Assembly: GCA_041655755.1 (NCBI GenBank)
Contig: JBBAEY010000041.1
Span: 1 to 19,623, forward strand
DNA: 19,623 nucleotides
From: JAAYFT01 sp041655755
GTDB taxonomy: Bacteria; Bacillota; Clostridia; Tissierellales; Tissierellaceae
Direction: 5' to 3'
Under the pieces are notes generated by a model. The model saw nothing but the letters and a program-made list of their open reading frames with translations, did no database searches and was not told where the DNA came from. Below are positions 7,435 to 14,442 of this stretch, one piece after another (position 1 is the stretch's first letter; the number at the start of each line of letters is the position of its first letter). The translations under genes and the position numbers were made by a program.

Positions 7435-10400
7435 GTGGATAAAAATAATTTTTGGGCCTTACCTGCGGTAGAACAAGACGCACTTTCCGATGGGTATGAT
7501 ATCCTGACCGACTATGAAATCCAATATGATGAAAGGATTGAAAAGCCGGTAAAAGCGACGTTTCTCCCCAAATACCAGATTGACCCCAAACATTTAACGC
7601 CGGTAAAAACACAATTCACTTCAAATTGCTGGATTTATGCAGCCATCTGTTCTCTTGAGACTTATTTGCTAATCCACGGAAAGGTTCCTGCCAATACAGA
7701 TGACTACGCCACCTACTCAGAAACCCATTTTACTTATGACATATTTGATCTGGATCCGGCCGGTAGTAAAAAAAACGCGCGAGGGAAAATTCCCCGCCCG
7801 CGGGATCGCCCAAACACGGCATGTAGCTATAGCGGCAACAAGCTATTGGCAGCGGCTTATTTTGCACGGGGCAATTCCGCCGTTGCCGAAATAACTGACC
7901 CTCGGCCACCTGAAATTTCTTTAGATAGTATTACAGCACGCTCAATAGAAATTGGTTTGAAAAAAGAAAAACGCTATTATGTGAGCGGATATGAATTTTT
8001 AACTGATCCGTTTGGCTCACCGCCTTGTTTAAACTTTATCAACAATGTCAAAGACCGGGTAGAAAACTATTCGTCCGTCTCCATCAGCTTGCTGTGGAAC
8101 CCTGATGAGTTTATGAATCAGCAGATCGATATTAGCGGCAATAAAATACAGTCTTACTATAGTCCGGAAGAATCTCTTATTGATGCTGACGACATCAAAT
8201 ATGGTCACCACGCCGTGTCTATTATCGGATGGGACGACAATTATCCCAAAAGCAATTTTAAGGCCGCCCTTTTCCAGTATTTACCTCGTTCAGATGGAGC
8301 CTTCCTCTGCCGCAACAGTCATGGCGCGACGCCCAAATGGGACGGCACCTTTTGGCTTTCTTATGAAGATGCCAACATGGGCTCTTGCGCATGCGTAACC
8401 GATGTAATTGAAGATTTTTGGGAAATGCCCGACAAGGTTTATGCCAGGGCCGGATTTGGCGCGCAAAGCGTCATTAGAAACCGCAGAGGGACGCCGTTTA
8501 TCGATTTCAGTGTCAAATATCAAACTGAAACCGATGGGGAAAGCTTAACTCATGTGGGATTGTTTAACTTTTCACCATGTGTCGCAGATGTCAGTGTGAT
8601 AGTCGGCGATGTACAAACAGAGATTTTGACAGGTATCGATTTACATTATGCAGGATACCATGCCGTAGCGCTGCCGATACCTCAGGAAATCGGGGCTGTA
8701 GGCACCGATTTTACTTTGGAATGCACCTATACAGCTTATACATACGGAAATGCTTATGCTCCCATAGAGGTTCATCATTATCCACTTCCTTTGAATCCTT
8801 CTTATGACCCGTTTCAAAATATCGAACTGCTCCCCGATACTTGCTATGTCAATGATGAGGATATATCGGTCATGAGCAAAAAATATGGCAATGTGGCGCT
8901 TTATGCCTTAATGAAAAATAGCGGCGCGGCGGGGGCGGCTATACAAGATGCGTATGATGCAGTCACGCTTCCGCAATGCATGGATGCGAGGATTGATTTA
9001 CCCACAACCTGTAAAAAACAGCCATTTGAATGGCGCGTAGAGCCCGTGGAAGCGGATAAGTATATGCCGTCCTCGCCATTCATTTTAGCGACCGTTAAAA
9101 AGTATCAGGCTGGCTCATCGCTGGGGATTATCAATACCTCAACAAAAGATGAAGTTGGTGGGTATATTACCTGCATCGTAGGAGCCGGGAGCTTTGCGAT
9201 GAAAAAGGCTTTCCGGTTTAAACTGCCGCCATTTGAAGAAGGCACCTATCGCTGTACCTTGGGCAATGTCACTGATTCTAATGCCGTTGACATAAGTGGG
9301 TCCTTTCCGGTACCGGGAGCAAAAATAGTCGTCACGGCCAATAACGCAGACCCTGGGGGTGCTACGGTAGACGGGGCCGGCAATTGGCGTATTAGTGGGT
9401 TTAGGCTCTATAAAGATGCGTGGGATGATGCCTACGCTTGCACAGAGATTAGGATTGTAATCTATGATGATACACACAAAATTACGCTAGCCACCGGAAA
9501 AGCAGAAAAAATTTTGGAAAGACCTTTTACATTTGACACTTCGACTTGTGTGGCTACTGCGTTTACGACAACTGCAGCCCTTGTTACCATTGGCTGGCTC
9601 ATTAAACAGTATTGCGGGAAAATGCAGCTAGCTACCTGCTGTTGCAGCGGCGCAGTGCTTTCGGGTCCCATGTCGGGCAACTCTTACCTGCGGATTGAAG
9701 ATGCGGCTTTGACCGACAACGCTTTATTTGAAGAAGTCCATAGCTTAGAAAATGTGACCAAGCTGAAAATGGATTTTGACAATGTGACTGGGAATAAAAA
9801 TGATTGCGGCGGGTTAGCCAAGACCATTTCAAAAGGTGGCTATGTCCGCAATTGTGACGTGTCAGGAAAATACGATGCTGGCGGCGCCAATTTTGGGGGA
9901 CTGTTTCTCAGTGGCGAAGATGTCACGGTATCCGACTGTAGGGTGGATATTACGGTAACAAACGCAGCCGCCTATGGCGCGGTGGCGTATTCACTCGCAG
10001 GCAATTGTTCGATTTCAAATGTTACGGCAACGGGAAGTGTCACTGGCGACTCGATTTCAGGCATAGCGGAAAACCTTGGCGGGGCTGTCTCAAAAGTAAG
10101 TGTAAACCTTGAGGCAAGAGCGAAAAACAATGCAGCCGGCATTGCGGTTAATAGTAGCGCCAATATAAATGACGTAAATATAAATGGCACTTATGGTGCT
10201 TCTAGTGGAAAAGGTGCAGGGGTCGTTATTCATCATAACAGTGGCACGGTTGCTAATGTTCGGGTATCTGCGGCTATCTCCGGTTTAGCGGGCGCAGCCG
10301 GTATCGCTTTGAATCAGGCGGCGGGTGCTATCGTTAAAAATTGTTATGTAGCAGGAAGTGTTACATCGGCCACCGGTGCGGCGATTGGCATTGCCTCAGG

Positions 10401-10980
10401 TGTTTCAGGCACGCCAGCCAGTGTTTTAGCGTGTGTATGTGTATGTGCCAAGATATCGGGAACTTCTTCTATGCGTATCTCATCAAAGCCAAGCAGCTCA
10501 TGTGTCGCTTATGAAGGAATTGTTTGCGAACACACCCTGACGCCTTCCGGAGAAGCTGTAAAATCTGCCTCCCAATTGCTTTCATCTGCAGTTTACGCAT
10601 TGTTGGGGTGGGATTTAAAAAACACCTGGGAATTTAGTGCGAAAAAAATGTGCCCTTATTTAAAAAATACCTTTGTTTTGTATGACTATCCTTTCCCAAA
10701 TCCATACCCCACAAAAGATGGACGCTATATCTTTTCTGTTGGCAACCCACTTGCTTTTTATGGGGCAAATAACAGTCATACATCTAAACTAAAGTGGTCT
10801 ATTTCACCAACGGCACAAACCAAAACGATTGGAACGCCTGAATATTTACTTGAAGCGGACGAGTTTTATTTACAGTTAAGGCTGGCAGGCACATCTCCAG
10901 CTAGCTATAATTTTACGCTTACGGCCGTTTTGGACGCCAATGATTACTCAATCTCTTTTCCGATTTCCATTGTGGAGTGA
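7435..10980 (+). CDS. Leaderless papain-family (C1A) cysteine peptidase with lectin-like and GLUG/beta-helix regions
   Basis: A protein of 1181 residues. The N-terminal 330 residues carry the papain catalytic layout: oxyanion Gln60 and nucleophile Cys65 in PVKTQFTSNCWIYAA, His259 in GHHAVSIIGWDD, and Asn294 in FLCRNSHGATPKWDGTFWLSY. Residues about 336-460 resemble the lectin-like domain that follows C1A domains in bacterial surface peptidases. Residues about 780-1010 are short Gly/Ala/Ser/Val repeats of the GLUG/beta-helix kind (GGL, NCDVSG, GSVTG). Two cysteine clusters stand out (TCCCSG, about 9637-9654; CVCVC, about 10432-10446). No signal peptide and no clear propeptide precede the catalytic domain, which is unusual for this family. 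The GTG at 7435 has GGAGGTGAT at 7422-7430, so this start is well supported. The gene is visibly GC-richer than its surroundings and is followed at 62 bases by a LamG gene of the same composition. Substrate and location are unknown. Confidence 0.8.
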   Translation: MDKNNFWALPAVEQDALSDGYDILTDYEIQYDERIEKPVKATFLPKYQIDPKHLTPVKTQFTSNCWIYAAICSLETYLLIHGKVPANTDDYATYSETHFTYDIFDLDPAGSKKNARGKIPRPRDRPNTACSYSGNKLLAAAYFARGNSAVAEITDPRPPEISLDSITARSIEIGLKKEKRYYVSGYEFLTDPFGSPPCLNFINNVKDRVENYSSVSISLLWNPDEFMNQQIDISGNKIQSYYSPEESLIDADDIKYGHHAVSIIGWDDNYPKSNFKAALFQYLPRSDGAFLCRNSHGATPKWDGTFWLSYEDANMGSCACVTDVIEDFWEMPDKVYARAGFGAQSVIRNRRGTPFIDFSVKYQTETDGESLTHVGLFNFSPCVADVSVIVGDVQTEILTGIDLHYAGYHAVALPIPQEIGAVGTDFTLECTYTAYTYGNAYAPIEVHHYPLPLNPSYDPFQNIELLPDTCYVNDEDISVMSKKYGNVALYALMKNSGAAGAAIQDAYDAVTLPQCMDARIDLPTTCKKQPFEWRVEPVEADKYMPSSPFILATVKKYQAGSSLGIINTSTKDEVGGYITCIVGAGSFAMKKAFRFKLPPFEEGTYRCTLGNVTDSNAVDISGSFPVPGAKIVVTANNADPGGATVDGAGNWRISGFRLYKDAWDDAYACTEIRIVIYDDTHKITLATGKAEKILERPFTFDTSTCVATAFTTTAALVTIGWLIKQYCGKMQLATCCCSGAVLSGPMSGNSYLRIEDAALTDNALFEEVHSLENVTKLKMDFDNVTGNKNDCGGLAKTISKGGYVRNCDVSGKYDAGGANFGGLFLSGEDVTVSDCRVDITVTNAAAYGAVAYSLAGNCSISNVTATGSVTGDSISGIAENLGGAVSKVSVNLEARAKNNAAGIAVNSSANINDVNINGTYGASSGKGAGVVIHHNSGTVANVRVSAAISGLAGAAGIALNQAAGAIVKNCYVAGSVTSATGAAIGIASGVSGTPASVLACVCVCAKISGTSSMRISSKPSSSCVAYEGIVCEHTLTPSGEAVKSASQLLSSAVYALLGWDLKNTWEFSAKKMCPYLKNTFVLYDYPFPNPYPTKDGRYIFSVGNPLAFYGANNSHTSKLKWSISPTAQTKTIGTPEYLLEADEFYLQLRLAGTSPASYNFTLTAVLDANDYSISFPISIVE

Positions 10981-11042
10981 CAAACTTTACGGTTATTGAA
11001 CGAAAACAAGTGTAATTTTTGCAAGAAAAAGGGGGCATGGAT

Positions 11043-12032
11043 ATGACTAATAAAATGGACGCTGTAGATTTTTGCCGCTTGTTATTGGGGAAAGATCCTC
11101 AAATAACGCCTGAGGAAATGTGTCACAATATGCACACCTCAAATTACAGCATTGATGACTGTGCCAGATCGCTGCACATTTTTTTCAAATCAGTAACAGC
11201 GGATGCCGTCATTCAAATACTTTTAAAGGAGTTTTCGCATCCGCTGGCGGGAAAAGATGTATTGCAAAGGGCTATGCTTGCTGCGGGGTATCCAGAAACA
11301 GAGGTGGTTCAAGCTTTAACGAAACATTATCCAATGGATACAAACCGATATGCTCTGAACCTCAACCCCAGTCTGCCAAAACCTTATGCCGCGGCCAACG
11401 CGGGCTACAATTTTGGAACCAACGACTTCACAGTTGAAGCCTGGGTCAATACCTCTGTCCCTGGGACCATCATTTCCAGAAAAGGCGGCGATGGCGGATA
11501 TGGAAACGGTGGATTCTTATTAGTGCTGAAGCCCGAAGGTCATATTAAGCTGGCGACGGATGACGGTTTTGGCTTCTACGAAATAAACACAGTCCCAACC
11601 CGCGTATTGGATGGGAACTGGCACCATATTCTTGGCACGCGCCAAAACAGTGAACTGAGCATCTATGTTGATTTCGATAAAGTGACAGCGACGTCCCGGA
11701 CAAATCGTTGGGCAGGTCTAAATATCAATAACAGTCTAAGGCTGTTGCTAGGAGGAAGCGACCAGTGGCAGGAAGACTATAACGCTTTTTCCGGAATGAT
11801 TGGGGAGGTGCGGATATGGTCTTGTTCCGTTACCTATAAGGATCAACTAGATTGGGAAGAAACGGATTGGGTTTCCACGCACTTAACGGGATGCTGGTCT
11901 TTTTTCGGGAAAAGTCCATATGATTTTGCGCCATATCGCAACCCGATAAGTGTTGATCCCAATATAAAATATTCGCCATGGAGCATACCTGCGGGAAACA
12001 CATATCCAACTGGCCTAGAAGATAGCATATAG
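11043..12032 (+). CDS. LamG/concanavalin-A-like domain protein with N-terminal helical domain
   Basis: A protein of 329 residues. Its C-terminal two thirds form a laminin-G/pentraxin-like jelly-roll domain, recognised by FTVEAWVN, IISRKGG, GNWHHILGTR, LSIYVDFDKV, RLLLGGS and MIGEVRIWS in the usual order. Such domains bind carbohydrate or protein. The first about 95 residues are helical and soluble-looking (motifs ITPEEMCHNM, DDCARSLHIFFK, AMLAAGYPETEVVQAL); I do not recognise this domain. There is no signal peptide. I chose the ATG at 11043 because AAAAGGGGG (11027-11035) is properly spaced from it; the TTG at 11019 would precede that site and the ATG at 11037 is too close. Composition and position just after the papain-like gene suggest one transferred two-gene module. 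Confidence 0.75.
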   Translation: MTNKMDAVDFCRLLLGKDPQITPEEMCHNMHTSNYSIDDCARSLHIFFKSVTADAVIQILLKEFSHPLAGKDVLQRAMLAAGYPETEVVQALTKHYPMDTNRYALNLNPSLPKPYAAANAGYNFGTNDFTVEAWVNTSVPGTIISRKGGDGGYGNGGFLLVLKPEGHIKLATDDGFGFYEINTVPTRVLDGNWHHILGTRQNSELSIYVDFDKVTATSRTNRWAGLNINNSLRLLLGGSDQWQEDYNAFSGMIGEVRIWSCSVTYKDQLDWEETDWVSTHLTGCWSFFGKSPYDFAPYRNPISVDPNIKYSPWSIPAGNTYPTGLEDSI

Positions 12033-12052
12033 CTACACTTGCAGTAAAGCAC

Positions 12053-12102
12053 TTGCAAAAACAATCAAGATAATATAAAATATACTTAACCAAGTGGTTA
12101 AG
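12053..12102 (+). promoter_or_regulatory. Candidate promoter with palindromic operator upstream of the ImmA/IrrE gene
   Basis: TTGCAA (12053-12058), 17 bases and TAAAAT (12076-12081) resemble a promoter. Three bases later is the inverted repeat CTTAACCA-AG-TGGTTAAG (12085-12102, 8-bp arms). This is a classic operator position, yet no DNA-binding regulator is encoded immediately downstream. Confidence 0.5.
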
Positions 12103-12184
12103 TTAATCATATAACATTCAATATAAGGTGGGATGTGGGGTGTGAAAATAGAGTACTCAAATGATAATGGGGTGATGGATTATC

Positions 12185-12733
12185 ATGGACAGAAAATTGA
12201 ATGGATTATCCCGTGAATTTATTATTCATTCTGACATAAAAAGACTAATGTTTAAGGACGAAACTGAAATTGAAGGTGCTATCAAAGGCTATATGGCTGA
12301 GTGTGGTATTAAGTTTTCTATAGTTAAACATTTTAAAGGTGCGCCTATCCAAGGAGTAATAAAGAGAAATTTAGATGATACTTTAACTTTGACGATGACA
12401 AATAGACGTAAATTTGCGGATATTTTTTGGTTTACCTTATTTCATGAAATAGGGCATATATTAAATGGGGATATTAAAGATAAACTCATTGATTATGAAC
12501 CTAATGATGATGAAATAGAGGAGAAAGCAGATGGCTTCGCTTCTAATACTTTAATTGATGCTAGGGCATATGATGAATATGTTCGAAGAGGGGACTATTC
12601 TTTGCCTAGTATTAGGAGGTTTTCTAACAAATTGAATATCCCACCTTTTATTTTAATAGGTAGACTTCAAAGAGACAATTATCTAGAGTACTACCATTTC
12701 CCAGAGGAAAAGATTAAGTATGAATTGGGTTAA
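12185..12733 (+). CDS. ImmA/IrrE-family metallopeptidase domain protein, lacking an HTH domain
   Basis: A 182-residue protein with a zinc-metallopeptidase HEXXH motif, HEIGH, inside FWFTLFHEIGHILNGD, and the downstream EEKADGFA helix that supplies a further zinc ligand in ImmA/IrrE proteins. Such domains usually sit behind an XRE-type HTH, in HigA-like antitoxins or ICE regulators where they cleave a partner repressor. Here the order begins directly with the pre-peptidase region, so the DNA-binding half is absent. The ATG at 12185 has GGGGTGAT (12169-12176) upstream. A 24-codon frame from a GTG at 12142 overlaps the start in another frame and could be the original N-terminus separated by a frameshift. 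The gene may be a stand-alone peptidase or a degraded antitoxin; its neighbours are decayed mobile-element genes. Confidence 0.75.
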   Translation: MDRKLNGLSREFIIHSDIKRLMFKDETEIEGAIKGYMAECGIKFSIVKHFKGAPIQGVIKRNLDDTLTLTMTNRRKFADIFWFTLFHEIGHILNGDIKDKLIDYEPNDDEIEEKADGFASNTLIDARAYDEYVRRGDYSLPSIRRFSNKLNIPPFILIGRLQRDNYLEYYHFPEEKIKYELG

Positions 12734-12751
12734 AATGAAGAATTAAAATTG

Positions 12752-12818
12752 AATAATCACATTAAGTTATGCGGCCAAAATGGCCGCTATTATTTTCGGT
12801 CCATTACATGTGATTATT
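12752..12818. terminator. Terminator hairpin nested inside a longer inverted repeat
   Basis: The inner hairpin GCGGCCA (12771-12777), AAA, TGGCCGC (12781-12787), followed by TATTATTTT, is a likely terminator for the ImmA/IrrE gene. It is enclosed by a perfect 11-bp outer repeat, AATAATCACAT (12752-12762) and ATGTGATTATT (12808-12818). The whole could fold as one long stem or cruciform. Confidence 0.65.
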
Positions 12819-12899
12819 AACCGTTTACAAATAACAGAATATTAGAGATAATGGAAATTAAGCGAGTTTTTATAATTATATCTTGAAAGGAGCCTGACC

Positions 12900-13560
12900 A
12901 TGGAGGAACGGAGAAAAGGTGAAGTGATTATCTATCAATCTGAAGACGGACTGACCCACATAGATGTAAAACTAGAAGATGAAACAATCTGGCTGACTCA
13001 GATGCAAATGGCTGAGCTATTTCAATCATCAAGGACAAATATAGTTGAGCATATTGGAAATATTTATTCAGAAGGTGAATTGGATCCAGATTCAACTTGT
13101 CGGGAATTCCGACAGGTTCGAAAAGAGGGTAATAGAGAAGTTAAAAGAAATATTACATATTATAATTTGGATATGATAATTTCTTTAGGTTATAGAATAA
13201 AATCATCTGTTGCGACTAGATTCCGAATATGGGCAACAGAGCGGCTAAAGGAATATATGATTAAGGGATTTACCTTAAATGACGCTCGATTGAAAGAACT
13301 TGGTGGCGGAGATTATTGGAAGGAATTGCTTGAGAAAAAAACCTATGTACATGAAGGACTATATCTCTCATCTTGATGCTATATTATCATCGACAGGAGA
13401 GAAGCTTCTAGGGAATGCTGGGAGTATAAGCCATCAACAAGCTATGGACAAGGCCCAAGAAGAATATAGAAAATTCCAGAGCAAAACATTAACAGAGGTC
13501 GAAAAAAGCTATTTGGAAACTATAAAGAAGATGGAAAAGAATGCTTTAGATAATAAATAG
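12900..13560 (+). pseudogene. rhuM: RhuM-family virulence-associated protein, disrupted by internal deletion
   Basis: The first frame (12900-13376) gives a RhuM N-terminus: GEVIIYQSEDG, ETIWLTQMQMAELF, then CREFRQVRKEGNREVKRNI, YNLDMIISLGYRI and WATERLKEYMIKGFTLND. After GGDYWKELLE it hits an A7 run (13335-13341), shifts frame and stops at 13376. The true C-terminus continues in another frame, KKPMYMKDYISHLDAIL to a TAG at 13560. In full-length RhuM (roughly 330 residues, from memory) more than 100 residues separate these two blocks. The gene therefore lost its middle and the ends were joined out of frame at the A-run. RhuM proteins are common in genomic islands and defence or toxin-rich regions; their biochemical role is not settled. 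The ATG at 12900 has AAAGGAG upstream. The product is almost certainly non-functional. Confidence 0.8.
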
Positions 13561-13597
13561 ATTTGTCCTTCTGAGAGGGTAAGTTGAAAAGGAGGCA

Positions 13598-13654
13598 ATG
13601 CACATGGCGGCTGGACGTTCCTTCTTAAAAGAACATGGAGCAGAAAGCTTATAA
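13598..13654 (+). CDS. Possible 18-residue small ORF
   Basis: An ATG at 13598 follows AAAAGGAGG (13587-13595), a very good ribosome binding site although close to the start, and opens 18 codons (MHMAAGRSFLKEHGAESL) before TAA. I do not recognise it. It may be a relic of an ICE or phage gene. It is followed by a strong terminator at 13699-13721. Confidence 0.25.
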   Translation: MHMAAGRSFLKEHGAESL

Positions 13655-13698
13655 AAGTCGAAAAACATAAATAAAAATAGAATAAACTCAAATCAAAG

Positions 13699-13721
13699 CG
13701 GACAGGAAATGTCCGTTTTTT
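13699..13721 (+). terminator. Rho-independent terminator
   Basis: CGGACA (13699-13704), loop GGAAA, and TGTCCG (13710-13715) are followed by six Ts (13716-13721). It ends transcription through the rhuM remnant. Confidence 0.85.
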
Positions 13722-13737
13722 AGTGCTCAATTTATAA

Positions 13738-13785
13738 GGGTTTATACCTGGTTCCTATTTAAGGGGTCAAGTATAAGCCCTTTTT
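13738..13785 (+). terminator. Attenuator-like hairpin in the leader of the sigma-like stump
   Basis: GGGTTTATAC (13738-13747) pairs with GTATAAGCCC (13771-13780; one G-T pair) across a 23-base loop, followed by five Ts. It precedes the ORF at 13809 by about 25 bases, so it could be a terminator or leader attenuator inherited from an integrative element. Confidence 0.5.
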
Positions 13786-13808
13786 CTCGCTGGAAAGAGG
13801 GAAAAATT

Positions 13809-13973
13809 ATGTTAAGAATTTACAAAACTAGCCAAAAGAAAAGAACCGATTACATTTACTATTCAGCAGATGGAACGAAGAACACCATTACACCAGGAGA
13901 AGAAAAATATGAGCCTAAAACACAAGGTCACCATCAGCGTGGTCAAGCCTCCCCTGGTCCCGGAGTCAGATAA
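13809..13973 (+). pseudogene. N-terminal stump of an ICE/phage sigma-factor-like protein
   Basis: The ATG at 13809 begins MLRIYKTSQKKRTDYIYY, continuing SADGTKNTITPGEE. This resembles, from memory, the start of sigma-70-like proteins carried by clostridial integrative elements. After about 13910 the frame is filled by out-of-frame bases of a different gene (see the DUF2800 remnant) and stops at 13971-13973, so only about 35 native codons remain. The ribosome binding site is weak-to-moderate (AGAGGG). Family assignment is tentative; that the gene is a truncated fusion is much better supported. Confidence 0.45.
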
Positions 13974-14028
13974 AAGAAATTCAATAAATGTATCAACAGC
14001 AAAAAATGATTTTATGGAGGTTATTTAA
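13921..14028 (+). pseudogene. Phage DUF2800 protein, C-terminal stump
   Basis: In the frame starting CAC at 13921 the translation contains KPPLVPESDKR and ends STAKNDFMEVI at a TAA (14026-14028). This is the typical tail of the phage DUF2800 family, where a LVPESDKR-type motif lies near the C-terminus. It has no start codon of its own and lies out of frame behind the sigma-like stump. In phage genomes DUF2800 is directly followed by DUF2815, exactly as here: the stop is one base before the next ATG. Confidence 0.6.
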
Positions 14029-14029
14029 G

Positions 14030-14182
14030 ATGAAAACTAAGGTAATAACAGGAATTACAAGACAATCCTATGCCAATGTATGGGAGCCAAAATCAATCAA
14101 TGGTGGAACAGAAAGATACAGTGTATCCATTGGATTTGGAAAACGAAGTAAACACAGATATAGACAAGCTTATTTCCTTTAA
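14030..14182 (+). pseudogene. Phage DUF2815 protein, N-terminal stump fused to another gene
   Basis: The ATG at 14030 begins MKTKVITGITRQSYANVWEP, followed by KSINGGTERYSVSI. This is the conserved N-terminus of the phage DUF2815 family (pattern VVTG..R.SYANVFEPK..NGG...YSVS), normally about 170-200 residues. Native sequence ends at about 14131; the last 16 residues before the stop at 14182 come from reading the next gene in the wrong frame. A good ribosome binding site (ATGGAGGTT, 14014-14022) remains. Confidence 0.65.
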
Positions 14183-14381
14183 GAAAGAAATCATCGAAAA
14201 CATAAACCAAGCAGATGATTATACCCTAAGACTGGTCCTAGCCATGAGATATATAAACCATAAAAGCTGGGAAGACATAGCAGATGACCTGCTTTATGAT
14301 GTAAGAACAATTTATAGGTTTCACAAGCAAGGCTTAAAAGAGATTGAGAAAATCTTATTAAACAAAAAAGGAATTAATTGA
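14133..14381 (+). pseudogene. Phage DUF1492/ArpU-like late regulator, C-terminal stump
   Basis: From about 14133 the frame reads DLENEVNTDIDKLISFKKEI, then ADDYTLRLVLAMRYINHKSW and EDIADDLLYDVRTIYRFHKQ, ending at 14381. This is the helical linker plus HTH of DUF1492, sigma-like regulators found near the late-gene switch of Gram-positive phages. The first 40 or so residues of the family are replaced by the DUF2815 stump in another frame. The open frame reaches back to an ATG at 14070, so a chimeric 103-residue product is possible but is probably not functional. Confidence 0.65.
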
Positions 14382-14391
14382 TGCATAAATC

Positions 14392-14429
14392 TTGACCAAG
14401 TAGATATAATATAGTATGATTGTATCATA
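14392..14429 (+). promoter_or_regulatory. Promoter and overlapping operator of the toxin-antitoxin operon
   Basis: TTGACC (14392-14397), a 17-base spacer and TATGAT (14415-14420) form a strong promoter. The -10 box is itself one arm of the inverted repeat TATGAT-TGT-ATCATA (14415-14429). A protein bound there would block transcription, which suits autorepression by the HTH-containing antitoxin of this operon. Confidence 0.65.
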
Positions 14430-14442
14430 AAGAGGTGATGCA

